A stretch of 64,000 nucleotides of DNA from Ancylostoma caninum (lineage: Eukaryota; Nematoda; Chromadorea; Rhabditida; Ancylostomatidae). The DNA is taken from the NCBI GenBank assembly GCA_037903475.1, contig JBAJFG010000227.1:248001-312000 (forward strand), read 5' to 3'. The notes below the pieces were generated by a model that saw only the letters and a list, made by a program, of their open reading frames with translations, was not told the origin of the DNA and did not search any database. Position numbers and translations under genes: made by a program. Position 1 is the first letter of the stretch; every line of letters starts with the position of its first letter. Of the stretch, positions 24,600 through 35,278 are shown piece after piece.

Positions 24600-25580
24600 G
24601 AATTTTCAAAGACAGAACATTTGCGACCTTTTAGTATACGGCTTCACATCTGGTGAATCAGCTATCGCATCCAGTCGCCGTATTAACGGGGGGACGGTAC
24701 AGCATCCGAACGCACTGCACAACATTGGTCTAGACGCCTTCGTGTTGGCATCTTGAACCCCAATATTTCACGCGTCTGGACGCACATCCGGAATCGACAA
24801 TGGACAGATTACAGCAGCTGGTAGATTCAATCCACGGCAAACTATGCGTGAAAGGACAAAAGTCTTGGAGGTCTACCTTACCGCCATCGCCGATCACCTG
24901 CGTCAGTTGGGCAAGGTAAAAAAAATTATCACAGTGGTTGGTCATGATCTGACTGGGTGCGTTCTTCAGCGACGTGGAGAGGTGGCTACTGAAGGAGCGT
25001 TGAGTCCACCTTTACAGGTGATGAGCAACGAAGCCTGTATGTCAACATTAAGCACCGTCGACAATAAGTTGACAAGGATGAGCAGCCTGAGCCGCAGCCA
25101 AAGACAGGTGATCACCCTCTGATGGTAGTGGTCACTGCTTGTTGTGACAGCAGAGGCATCATCCACCATGCGCTACTGAAACGCTACAGTGTCCTCACGA
25201 CACACCTGTACTGTCAGCAGCTGGATGAAATCAAAATGCAAAAATCGCGGGAAAGGGTCCGAATTACATCACCATCCGATTCCTCTACGACAATGTTCGC
25301 TCGTTCCTTATAAGTGTGACTCGCCAGAAGCCATTCGACTTTGGATGGAAAGTGCTGACTCAACCAACGTACAGCCCTTACCTTGCGCCAGAAGATAACC
25401 ACCTTCTTCTGTCCCTCTCCAACGCATGCAAGTTAAAGCGTTCGATAATGAAGATGACCTGGATCACTGGTTGGGCAACTTTTCCGTGTCAATGCCAGAA
25501 CAGCTCTATGCCGGAGGTATCGGAAGGCTTTCCGAAAATGGGCGAAGAATGGGGGAACGTGATGATAATTTATATATTTC
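24600..25580 (+). pseudogene. Degenerate mariner transposase
   Basis: Read across shifting frames, the segment follows a mariner transposase from end to end. It has an N-terminal helix-turn-helix region (LLVYGFTSGESAIASSRRIN, about 24640), a PRQTMRE...LRQLGKVKK stretch (24830-24925), then CCDSRGIIHHALLKR, YCQQLDE and WKVLTQPTYSPYLAPEDNHL (25140-25410). The last contains the region of the third catalytic aspartate. Multiple frameshifts and stops separate these pieces and the DEKW motif is not recognisable, so it cannot make an active enzyme. No clear terminal inverted repeats were found. It may be related to hookworm mariners, but the subfamily is inferred. Confidence 0.75.
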
Positions 25581-26185
25581 TTGATGTCTTTCCTGTTTTT
25601 GAAAAGTCAAGAAAATGTGCTGCTCCAAAAACCGCGAGAACTTTCCCCGACAACCTAATGCTATGTACTGCGTGAGTAGGAACAAATTTTTCTAACGTTC
25701 AGCTAAAAAATTGCTCTTTCTCTCTGGGATTAGTTGACATCACATCTTGTTTATTCTCTCTGTTTGTGCTTTTATAACCCCAAATTTTTTAGGTAAATGT
25801 CAAAAGCTGAATCTTCTATGTGCAGGCCTTTACATGAAGCATCGTATCCTCCAACATGTTTTACTCGCTCTGACAGATGTGTTGGTTTGGATTGGATGCA
25901 TGCTTCTAAATGGAAATATGTATATGCACGCATAGGCGTATCCACCCCTTTATTAGAGAGATGTCTTTATTCGATTGGAATTCGGCGTATAACGATCCCG
26001 GAACTGCTCCACCACAAGTGCCGTATTTCACCAACACGCCAAATTTGGATATGTCCAAGGATTGGACATAAATTTTATAGTATAATAGTGGACTGGATAA
26101 AAACCAGTGGGAACGGTTACATCGCCGCTGCGCCCAGCTATTTTGGGTATGGTCCAATAACTCAACCTTTTTTCTTCCGATGTTT
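25581..26185. other. No supported gene
   Basis: A plus-strand frame (25797-26237, 146 codons) overlaps a minus frame of similar length. Neither has a known domain, and its right part runs into a dispersed repeat, so it is not called as a gene. Confidence 0.35.
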
Positions 26186-26189
26186 CGGC

Positions 26190-26376
26190 AGATCTAACAA
26201 GGTAGGTGCAAGAGGCCAGGCTCGCAGATCGAAATGAAACCCATCTGGTCTGATGCTGTGTTAGAGAAGGTGCTACAGTATATATTTCTTTACTGCCCTC
26301 GGCGCCAAAAAATAGAAATCCCATCACACACTGATGTGATGATATTCCTATTTTTGGAACGCGTTGCAGCACCCGT
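26190..26376 (+). repeat. Dispersed repeat, plus-strand copy
   Basis: It shares GAAACC(C/T)ATCTGG, AGGTGCAAGAGGC(C/A)AGG and GCGTTGCAGCACCC with the reverse complement of 26813-26975, so the two form a diverged inverted pair about 440 bp apart. A conceptual MKPIW...YCP...EIP frame is conserved between copies, but with stops and no known family. Confidence 0.6.
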
Positions 26377-26730
26377 ACTTCAGCGAACGACAACACCTAT
26401 CCTTACGGAAATTTACAACATGTTCCGGTGCAGGTATTCTAATGGTGTTCGGCTGGGTTCTGATTCGTGATTGTCCTCTACATCCGAAATTCTTGCGAAG
26501 TGGTGTGCCTCAATGCTTCATCTGGCGTAAGTGCTGTCAACAATACGGTGGTTTTCCAAAATAACAATCCTTTTCCGTTGCGACTGAAGAATTTACTATT
26601 TTGTAGCGAGTCGTGGGAGTAAACAACGTTTAATGTAGTGTACATTAGCTGGTACGTCTGTTAGTATAAGTATGCTCTCCTAACCGATTTCAACAACATA
26701 GGAGGGGTAAGAAACAACAATCCAAAAACG

Positions 26731-26800
26731 CATGTGCATGACGGGTTTGAAACCCTTTTTCCTCTGCTTAACAGCCCAGTGTCCTACCCACGGCCACTTC
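26731..26800 (-). other. tRNA-like or SINE-like segment (weak)
   Basis: On the minus strand the segment reads GTGGCCGTGGGTAGGAC, then ACTGGGCTGTTAAGCAGAG, then GGGTTTCAAACCC. The order and words resemble a tRNA A-box region, an Asn-type GTTAA anticodon loop and a B box, but acceptor and D stems do not pair. It adjoins the dispersed repeat at 26813-26975, so a tRNA-derived SINE end is the likeliest reading. A functional tRNA is unlikely. Confidence 0.3.
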
Positions 26801-26812
26801 GTCGTTGTCGGT

Positions 26813-26975
26813 GGGGTGCTGCAACGCATACAATAGTGTGGGGGGATTTCAAATTTTTGAAACTGAGGACAGTAATGAAATGTGTATCGTAGCTCCTTGT
26901 CAAGCAAAGATCCAAGCCAGATAGGTTTCATTGCGATCTGTGAGCCTTGCCTCTTGCACCTCCCTTGTAAGCTGA
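26813..26975 (-). repeat. Dispersed repeat, minus-strand copy
   Basis: Inverted partner of 26190-26376, diverged by substitutions and small indels. On the minus strand it is followed directly by the tRNA-like segment at 26731-26800. Confidence 0.6.
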
Positions 26976-27463
26976 ATCTGTTTTGAAGAGGAAGTGATCC
27001 CATATTCGGGACAAAACAATGAAAAATTCCACCCATTTACATTGCACAGCACGCATTCGTTTTCATTTTCATGCGTAGTTGTGGCTTTACGAGAACAGAG
27101 AACGTCCACAAAAGCCACTGTATATCTCTGCTGATTTTGGAAATTAACTAAACTAAGAGATTAATGAAAGCGCACCCCTTGAAATGAAATTCTATATTGC
27201 TACTTTTTTCGCTATGACGTGAGAGCAGTTCAAAAGTTGATTTTTAAATTGGCCACGTATCCAATGAGACAATCATGCATTTTGTACTGAGACTGTTCCA
27301 GTAAACAAAGCGGATATTATGCTATTATGTTCGGAGCTGAACTCCTGCTCATTCATCGTGGCCAAATATTGCCTTCGATACTAAGCCTACTGGTAAATGT
27401 CCACAGAAATGATTTCAAACCATCTCCATCCATTTAGATTTTTCAAAAGTTACTAGAGTCTAC

Positions 27464-27477
27464 ATCTATTGCTATTG
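27464..27477. repeat. 14-bp target-site duplication, left copy
   Basis: ATCTATTGCTATTG is identical to 30896-30909 and brackets the RTE element exactly. Confidence 0.9.
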
Positions 27478-30400
27478 ATCACCTTGATCACCTTGACTCC
27501 CGTTGATCTTCGGGTATACCGAGCGGGCGCCAGCAATCCTTCCATTTGTCCCTCTCGCGAGCCAGAGTTGTCCAGTGGATTCTGTCCGTTCGAGGGACAC
27601 GGAGAGCATCGTATCTATCCTTGAAGGACTTCGTGAAGAAGTCTGACCATCGGGTCGGTGGTCTTCCTGTCGTGCGCTTAACGTCCCGTGGAGTCCAGTC
27701 GCTGACGGCTCTTGTCCAACGGTTGTCGTTAAAACGCATCACGTGCCCGGCCCACCTAACCTTACTCAACTTGGCGTAAGCGGCAGCGTCCCTGATCTTC
27801 GATTGTTGACGGAGGGTGGAGCTCCGTATTCCAGCCCTCACTTGCGTGAGGCGGGTTATTCCTAGCATCACCCTCTCGATGGAGCGTTCGACGACGCTAA
27901 CCGCATTCTCATCCTGCTTGCGCAACGCCCAGGTTTCTGAGGCGTAGGTCAAAGCAGGGAGAACGGTTGTGTTGAAGAGGTGGGCACGGAGCCTGGTGTT
28001 CTTCGTCTTCTTCACTACGTCCTCGATGCTCTTGTAAGCTCCCCAAGCCGCTCGTTTCCTCCTGCCCAGCTCTGGAGCGAGGTCGTTCATCATATTGACT
28101 TCCCGACCTAGGTATACGTAGCTGGAGCATTCGGATATGGTCGTTCCGTTGAGCGAGAATGGGGCATCCGGGACCCATCCGTTCTTCATGAACATCGTCT
28201 TCGTCAGATTCAGCTGGAGACCAACCTTTCCACACGCGTCCTCGAAGTCGGCCAGCATCTGTTCCGCTTCGCTGATGGTTGGTGTTATAAGAACGATGTC
28301 GTCAGCGAAGCGAAGATGACTAAGTCGCCGGCCATCAACTTGCACTCCCATGCTATCCCATTCCAGTTTCCGCATGACGTCTTCAAGAGTGGCGCTGAAT
28401 AGTTTTGGCGACACGGTATCGCCTTGCCGAACCCCTCTCTTGACGTCGATGATGATGTCGTCGTAGAATGGAGAAATCCTGGTCGTGAAGTTGCTGTAGA
28501 GCTCACGAAATACCTTGATGTATTGAGTAGGTATGCCCTGGTTGCCCAGGGCTTCCAACACCGCTTCCGTCTCAACAGAGTCGAAGGCTTTCTTCAAATC
28601 GATGAACGTGAGACAGAGGGGCATCTTATACTCTCGCGATACTTCGATGAGTCTAGTGACGGTGTGTATGTGGTCGATCGTACTGAATCCTTTTCGAAAC
28701 CCTGCTTGCTCGCACGGCTGTCCCTCGTCTAGCGTCCTTTCGATCCTATTGAGGATCACTCGCGTGAAAAGCTTGTAGACGACGGACAGTAGGCAGATGG
28801 GGCGATAATTGCCAATATCCTGCGGGTCTCCCTTCTTGTACAGCAACACGGTCCTGCTGGTCTTCCACTGGTTAGGTACCTTGCACTCCGACAGGTACCG
28901 CGTGAAAAGCCTAGCCAAGGTGGTAATGAGAATTGGCGGTAGGTTCTTCAGATGTTCCGGTCGAATCCTGTCGGGGCCCGGTGCTGTACGATTCTTCACC
29001 GACTTGATGGCATGTCGGATTTCGGAAGGGAGAACCGATGGGACAACATACCCGTCCTCCCTAAGGTGACATTGAGGGAGGTGGACGTGGCTATCGAAGA
29101 GATCCGAGTAGAAGTCGTAGATGACCTTCTCCATTGCCCGTCTTGATGAAGAAATTGTTCCGTCCGGGCGCCGGAGGGCGGACATCTTGGTCTTGCGATT
29201 GGCGAAGTCTCGGCGGGCGCAGCGAATGCTTTTCCCTGCCTCTGCGGCTTCAGCCAACACTGCTGCTCGTCTCTCCTTGAGGTCTTCTTTTATCGCTTCT
29301 CTGCACCGTTTTGCGAGCTCGGACGTTAGCTGGTAGTTGCCTGCGGCTCTCGCGGCTCCACGCTGGCGTATGAGCTCGAGGGTCTCGTAAGACAATCGTC
29401 TCTTGGTGACTCTCAAACCCTCAGCACTCTTCGCGCTGTCGCGGAGATGCTGTACAAGCCGATCGTACTCTTCGTCGATGTTGTCGACAACCGCATCTTC
29501 CCAAAAGCCGGCTAGCGTAGTGAAAAGATCCCAATTGATGACGGGTTTGGGACTCCTTCTCTTAAACTTCACGGCTTTCTCTCCTTTGCGTGAAAAGAAG
29601 AATCTTGCACGAAGGAGGCGATGGTCGGATCCGGTGTAGAACTTTGGTACAACACCGACGTCGGTCAGGCAGAACCTTCGATTGACGATGATGTGGTCAA
29701 TTTCATTATGGTACTCTCCACCGGGTGACTCCCACGTCCAGCGTAGGGAGGTTGGCTTCTGAAATTGAGAGTTACCATGGATGGTCTTCGTCGTCATGAT
29801 GAACTCAGACAGCCTCTCTCCCTGTTCGTTCCACTGCAGGCCGTGGGTACCGATGTGAAGTTCCTCAGGCGTTCTCCTAGGACCAATCTTGGCGTTGAAA
29901 TCGCCAACGATGATCTTGTAGAATGTGTGGTCTTCCCTGTAGAACTTCTCCAAGTCCATATAGAAGGCCTCAATATCCTCTTCGTCGTAGCTGGATGTTG
30001 GAGCGTAGGCGACGAAGATTGTCAAGGCCGGTATTGATCCACATCTTCTCAACCGCAAACGTCCGATTCGGGTTGTTAGCTGTTCGAATGAGTCGATGTT
30101 CATGACCAAGTTCGTGTTGACGAGGACACCGACTCCACCAACTCCTCTACTGTCGCAGGTTCCAAGGAACAGCTCTTCTCCAGTGTCGAAGGTGGCATTC
30201 AGTGGTCGGTGTCTCCTCGTCTCGGTCAGTCCGATGACGTCGTACCTGATCTTCCTGGCTTGCATCATCAAATCCTCGATGGAAGCTTCCGATGCAAGCG
30301 TGCGTGCGTTGAAGGTACAGACCGTCATCATAGTCCTTCTGGTTTTAGGCAGCCTAGATAACCCCTCGGACCTCGTCCTCACTGGCGCTGCCGTACCAGT

Positions 30401-30895
30401 GACTCTTCCGAGATCAGGGGAACACTCTCTATTATTGCTGTGTCGAGCTTGAAGAATTTTAAGCCCACAGGAGATAGCTTGCTGGGCTCGATTCCCCCGT
30501 GGGAGGCTGGAGTGTGATTTCACCGGGAAGTTAGCCGGGCTTCCCGGGAGTGGACGATGGAGCTTATTTGTTGGAGGCGACTCCGAACCGCCTCCCTTGT
30601 ACCTCCCAGTCACTTGAATGCAGGGCTTTTGGTCGGATAGATGTGCAGGATACAATCTGCAGACACGCAGTCACACCCATGCACGCATGCATGAACATGC
30701 CCACGCGCTGACAGAAGGTATAGATCGTTCCGACACTGCAGAAACAGGGAGTCCATCCCCTGAATCCACCCGCGTCTCAGGGCAGGCACAAGGTCGCGTT
30801 TGGTCCGCGATTAGCCCCCTATCCGCCACCTGGGGACGCGCCACGTAGCCTCGCGACTAACCGGCTGGGATCCCTCGTATGAGGGAGATCCGTGG
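27478..30895 (-). mobile_element. Full-length RTE-type non-LTR retrotransposon
   Basis: This 3418-bp element has a single intact ORF and perfect 14-bp target-site duplications. Its 3' end (left side here) has a very short 3' untranslated tail of two 9-bp TCAAGGTGA-type repeats in place of a poly(A), as is usual in the RTE clade. The 5' end (30656-30895) is a 240-bp leader that includes a CCCTCATACGAGGG hairpin near the extreme end. Nothing indicates 5' truncation. The intact ORF and exact duplications point to a recent insertion that may still be mobile. The hookworm RTE elements are the nearest known type, an inference from organism style. Confidence 0.9.
27488..30655 (-). CDS. RTE-type endonuclease/reverse transcriptase polyprotein
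   Basis: This 1055-residue protein nicks genomic DNA and copies its own RNA there (target-primed reverse transcription). The apurinic-type endonuclease domain spans about residues 111-352: TFNARTL (N116), TETR (E145), AYAPTS (217), GDFNAKIG (D252), NEIDHIIVNRR (320) and SDHR (343-346). The reverse transcriptase spans about residues 550-830: TAPGPDRI, NYRPICLLSVVYKL, QAGFRKG, FIDLKKAFDS (first catalytic aspartate, D686) and FADDIVLI (783-790), with the catalytic aspartate pair. The C-terminal region (about 870-1055) has the LPALTYASETW and RWAGHVMR motifs typical of the clade. There is no gag-like first ORF and no RNase H. There are no stops or frameshifts. Translation may really begin nearer MMTVCTFNAR (residue 109), because the first 108 residues are low-complexity and basic. 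Confidence 0.93.
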   Translation of the reverse strand: MYPAHLSDQKPCIQVTGRYKGGGSESPPTNKLHRPLPGSPANFPVKSHSSLPRGNRAQQAISCGLKILQARHSNNRECSPDLGRVTGTAAPVRTRSEGLSRLPKTRRTMMTVCTFNARTLASEASIEDLMMQARKIRYDVIGLTETRRHRPLNATFDTGEELFLGTCDSRGVGGVGVLVNTNLVMNIDSFEQLTTRIGRLRLRRCGSIPALTIFVAYAPTSSYDEEDIEAFYMDLEKFYREDHTFYKIIVGDFNAKIGPRRTPEELHIGTHGLQWNEQGERLSEFIMTTKTIHGNSQFQKPTSLRWTWESPGGEYHNEIDHIIVNRRFCLTDVGVVPKFYTGSDHRLLRARFFFSRKGEKAVKFKRRSPKPVINWDLFTTLAGFWEDAVVDNIDEEYDRLVQHLRDSAKSAEGLRVTKRRLSYETLELIRQRGAARAAGNYQLTSELAKRCREAIKEDLKERRAAVLAEAAEAGKSIRCARRDFANRKTKMSALRRPDGTISSSRRAMEKVIYDFYSDLFDSHVHLPQCHLREDGYVVPSVLPSEIRHAIKSVKNRTAPGPDRIRPEHLKNLPPILITTLARLFTRYLSECKVPNQWKTSRTVLLYKKGDPQDIGNYRPICLLSVVYKLFTRVILNRIERTLDEGQPCEQAGFRKGFSTIDHIHTVTRLIEVSREYKMPLCLTFIDLKKAFDSVETEAVLEALGNQGIPTQYIKVFRELYSNFTTRISPFYDDIIIDVKRGVRQGDTVSPKLFSATLEDVMRKLEWDSMGVQVDGRRLSHLRFADDIVLITPTISEAEQMLADFEDACGKVGLQLNLTKTMFMKNGWVPDAPFSLNGTTISECSSYVYLGREVNMMNDLAPELGRRKRAAWGAYKSIEDVVKKTKNTRLRAHLFNTTVLPALTYASETWALRKQDENAVSVVERSIERVMLGITRLTQVRAGIRSSTLRQQSKIRDAAAYAKLSKVRWAGHVMRFNDNRWTRAVSDWTPRDVKRTTGRPPTRWSDFFTKSFKDRYDALRVPRTDRIHWTTLARERDKWKDCWRPLGIPEDQRESR

Positions 30896-30909
30896 ATCTA
30901 TTGCTATTG
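30896..30909. repeat. 14-bp target-site duplication, right copy
   Basis: Identical to 27464-27477. It marks the 5' boundary of the minus-strand RTE element. Confidence 0.9.
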
Positions 30910-33900
30910 CATATTAAAATTGAGGTCGCCGTCCGACGGCTATGTTAGTTGCTACACTCCTTGAGACGTATGTTCGCAGCCTCACTTCGAAGCTTTCCAC
31001 AGGAACAATGGGGTGGGGGGTGGGTTTGTTGTTTCATTCCTACGCGGTACGCCTCCTAGCTATGAGCCCCTTACCCTAAGGATGTTAAACCTTACATACT
31101 GAACACAGAGTTGTGTGGTTAGTCTTGGTATTTCTCAGGAAATCTAGAGACCGTATTTTGAATCGGTATGCATGGATTGTGCATGAGATTGGGGAAATCG
31201 TGGGTTTTGCATCGTATTTGCATCGAATGTGGAGATGCATGAGCATGGACACCTGCATGGATATGCTAAGGTATTCCATGGGAATGAATAGGTACTACAC
31301 AGAATTTTTTGACATTGCTGATATAGAACTTGATTTCGAAAAAAAAAACGTGTTTTGCACGGACATATATGTATTAGTCGTGGGACTTCCATCCTTGATC
31401 GAGCTCCATTCAAAGTTCGAAGTTTGTTCTTCTCTTCCTTCTCAAAGCTATGTATACCTTTTTTGGGGACTCTTGTGTCTGGACAATGAACTAATTATCA
31501 CCTCAGACAAGGACGTCATAACCCCGTTCGCGTGAGCAAGAGAGTCGTAATTGTGTGATTAATCGTTCATGGTGTACTGTCGCTCTACATGACTGGACAC
31601 AACACTTCGAGGCAGCAGTAGTAGATATATATCTTCATTCCTGGAATTTTGCCGAATTCCCGGGTTCTGATGGCCTAGGAACTTACCTAAAATTGTGGGA
31701 AGGCCTGAAACACTCGGAAGATCCTCAGAATTGACATGCAGTTTATCGTGTCGTACTTTCGAATGCGCTCCACTTGACGTTCGTGGGTCCCAACGCAGAG
31801 CTTACACGTGCTTTTGTATACTGGCTCATCGTAGCGAAGCAAGGACGTCTAAGGAAGCAGTACTCCTGATTTCCATTCCAGTTTCTTTGCAGGTGAGACG
31901 CTATTTCCTGTGTTCATCTACCATTCGTGATACCCTATCGGTGTGTGTTATTGCTCGCATTTTAACTCGAATTCGAGGATTTTAAAAGGTGCTGCCCTAA
32001 GTGCCTGCTTATAAGCTGAGCGCTGACCAAATCAACAGATGATTACGTCATTCTGTATCTTCCTTGTGGCCATATTTGATTTCAGCACAAAAACTACGTT
32101 CCTTATCCTGGGAATCCGCCCCGGCACCCTTCCGCAGATATCATTTTCAGAAAACTTTTTTCAAGTGCTCGTAATCCACTCAAAGTGACTGACAGAGGTT
32201 CAGCTTTAGGCCGACGGCCAACCAGTGTTTCATCTGTCAAAAGGATTGACACTTTCCATGAATTGTTAAGAACTTCAACGTCTCCATCAAATCCGTTTTA
32301 GGAGTGCCATGCCTACCGTTTCCCTGCTTTTTTTCCAGCGATCCTCTCCTCTGGATTCATTTTCTGTTTGTTTTACGCTTAGAAAGGGAGCTTATCGTGA
32401 ATAGCAAAAAACGAGAGGCTTTCTACGATACGATGAATCCTCCTCTCCTCGCTGTCGCTCTTCGCCCCCTTAGATAACCTGATTATGCTTATTTCTTGAA
32501 GCTGCTCTTCTAAGAACCTATTAAATTGTCCACTCGACGACTACGTGTTTTGAAGTACTTCTATTTTAGGACTTGTAGATTGTCAGTCCTATTTTGGTTT
32601 TCACGCGACAGCATGGATTATTTTTTCTTTATTTTTTCTACGTTGAGCGGATGTTCCATGTTAGCCGCGCTTGCACTTTTACATGCGCCATTTTGAAGAA
32701 CTTGGAGGCCTTAGGATGTTGCGCAGATTCTTCCGAGTAGTCGTCATACCTTCCTCAATTGCTTGAGGGTTTTCACTATCAATAAGGACATTAAACACGC
32801 TTATGGCCTACTGAGAAATGATATGTGTAATTTTTACCTCTGCTTCTTGTTTATCCGCATACTTTATTCCAGATGATGAAGGGAGAAGTTAGGGTTCTGT
32901 AGCAGGATTTATGAAGCTTCGAAGACGAATATAACCATTTCTCCTTGTCTGCATGTGTAAGTTTCTGATGACAAACTGAAACACATTTCGATTCTTTCAC
33001 TTTAGCCATCACTGGCATCTATGGTTACGGCCGAATTACGTATTAGATACAATCGAATTCGCATAATCAATTTCGGCTAAAGGCAGCACCAATCGAGACT
33101 CTCGGCTTCAATTGAAGTGCCGACACCGAAAGACACTGCAGCCATTGTATTGTAGATGTGAAAAAAAAATAATAAGACTGATGACTTCCCTTCGAAGAAA
33201 TTCCATTCACAATCAGAGGCCTTGTTGTATTATACATACGTGTTCGAGCCGTGACGATGCGCAGGATCACGCAGGCTCCATCGTACAACTTCTTTACCCG
33301 TGCCCTCAAACCCACGGAATACAGCACCTCATTTCTCGCGTTTTGCGCTTTTCCATGATGCATTTTAGCTCTACGTCGTCAAACATCCTAGCAGAATCCT
33401 GCAATAAGAGCAACGATTTGACCGAGTCCTGTTCCTAGGTCGAAAATTCGTATGCTAGAACGTGTAAGAAAGAGAGAAAAAGGGCAATACAGCTCTGGAG
33501 GAAAACGTTCCTAATAAGGTCTGTAAGGCCTGTTCTTGATGTGTTCAAGTGTTCGAATGGGTTCCTAAATTACTTACTTAATTAACTGAGCTGCTCGTTT
33601 TCAATTCCTTATGAAAAACACTCGCTTGCTGGAACCCAAAAGAAACTTTTTTTAAACGAATTACAGTTCCCCCTCACCCCGGGACCCATCAACGCTAAGC
33701 CAGCTTCCAGATCTCTAAGATGTTCCGTGAATCCCTCTATTTTATTATATGTTACAATTCTCGCTGTTCCTTCTCTGGACCTTTGATCTCTTCCAAATAT
33801 TTCTGCTCCCTATAAGAAACCAAATTATTCTCCGTCTCGTACATATTTCATGCACATAATTGCACAGCGCTTTTTCTCACAAATTGCTGGGTTTCCTAGA

Positions 33901-35261
33901 GTTCTTTGCTTTCTCCATTGGCATTCGGAATCACGTTATTATCCTGCAAAGGTGATATTCGCATTCCTTGCAAATTTCCTATCCTCCGCATCGAAGGAGC
34001 TCACAAGGCCTTCATTTTTCATCCTTTCATTTGATCCATTCTAAGGAATGCCATTCCCAGAAGGTGCATTTTCTGGCTTGTGCGCTTACGAATATGTTCT
34101 TAACGTGAAGAAGCCGTGCCATCTTTTCTGTTGTCGTCGAAAAAAAAGGGTTTTTCTGGCATCGTTCTTTTTTCTCTTTGGCTACAGCTCCACTCTAAGC
34201 TGAGCATAACAGCTCACCTCACAGCCGCTCAGTGACATCGGATCTGATGTATATCGATTACGCGCACGGCATCGTTGACGCCACTGCCGCATTGATAATC
34301 GATACTTATCAAAATCAATGTCGCCCAAGCGGCAGCGATGTAGGGTGCCATACTCGATTATACCCGCAGCATTTTTCCTAATGGTGTCTTCATTGGAATC
34401 GGGTACCGTACTACTGTGGTCTTATACATATGCCCTGCCTTGATCGCCTTCACCTTGAAGGCATTGTCTCTTCTCGAAATCGTTTCCAAGATTTTTATAT
34501 TGAAAGCATTTCCAGGGGAAGCCTATCGCAATGTTGTATATATTTCCTTAAATGACTGCGAGAAACTCCTTTTCCAACCTTTTTTTTTGTGGAGAAAATA
34601 AGATCTCCACAGAGACATTTGTCAAAAGAAGACGCTAGACACTAACGATCGATATCACCAGCTGCGCATCCGGTACAATCTCTGCCAACCGTGCAGCAGG
34701 AACGTAGGCCGAGCAGCATGAAACGTCGGTACAAACCCTTGTGGCATCTACCAATTGCTGCCATCCCTCTGAACTACTGCTCAAGCATTCCTCTTTTTAG
34801 CAGCAAATGCTGAAGGATGGCAAGAATTAAGGGGAGAGTAGCAGCAATCAGAGTAGATGCTGGAGATGCTGCCAGTGTTTGGACTCGATGTACTTCTTGT
34901 TGTTCGAACTGCCTTGCTGCTGCACAGTTATCAGAGGTGGCCCGCTATCAACCAAAACCTCGGAAAGAATTAAATTCTCCGAAAACTTGCATGCAGGGGT
35001 AATTGAGGTCCTTGTCACGGATCTCATGCATGACACTTTTGAATTACTTTCTATTCCTTCCTAGTATGGCTCTCCCATCAAAACTCTCCGAGTGCTTATC
35101 TATAGGAATTTTCGAAGGTGCCGGTCACAAATGTAACGATAAATCTGCTCTACATTTTTGTCGTCATGTATACCATCGTGATCATCGCCTTTTGAAGATT
35201 TTTCTCGTGTAAAAATCTCGACCGTGACTCTGATATCAGCTCCTGTCTTTGGAATTATTAC
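30910..35261. other. Upstream region of the GPCR gene; no supported gene
   Basis: It contains diverged palindrome-family relics (about 30945-30975 and 34300-34370). A 140-codon plus frame (31113-31535) has no recognisable family. A 98-codon minus frame at 33067-33363 is likewise unassigned. Upstream non-coding exons or the promoter of the GPCR gene may lie here but cannot be placed from sequence alone. Confidence 0.35.
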
Positions 35262-35269
35262 ATTTTCAG
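35262..35269 (+). promoter_or_regulatory. Splice acceptor 9 nt upstream of the GPCR start (candidate trans-splice site)
   Basis: ATTTTCAG matches the nematode acceptor consensus and ends 9 nt before the ATG at 35279. Such placement is typical of spliced-leader addition sites. A cis-acceptor of a non-coding first exon is the alternative. Confidence 0.6.
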
Positions 35270-35278
35270 ATAGCTCCT

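Noticed and set aside
26731..26800. Functional tRNA-Asn gene on the minus strand
   Set aside because: The acceptor and D stems do not pair and the B box is atypical. Kept only as a SINE-like segment.
27546..30848. Plus-strand frames of 60-118 codons opposite the RTE ORF
   Set aside because: Shadows of the intact minus-strand 1055-codon ORF.
31113..31535. 140-codon plus frame
   Set aside because: Rich in M and hydrophobic residues but with no family match, and opposed by minus frames of similar length.
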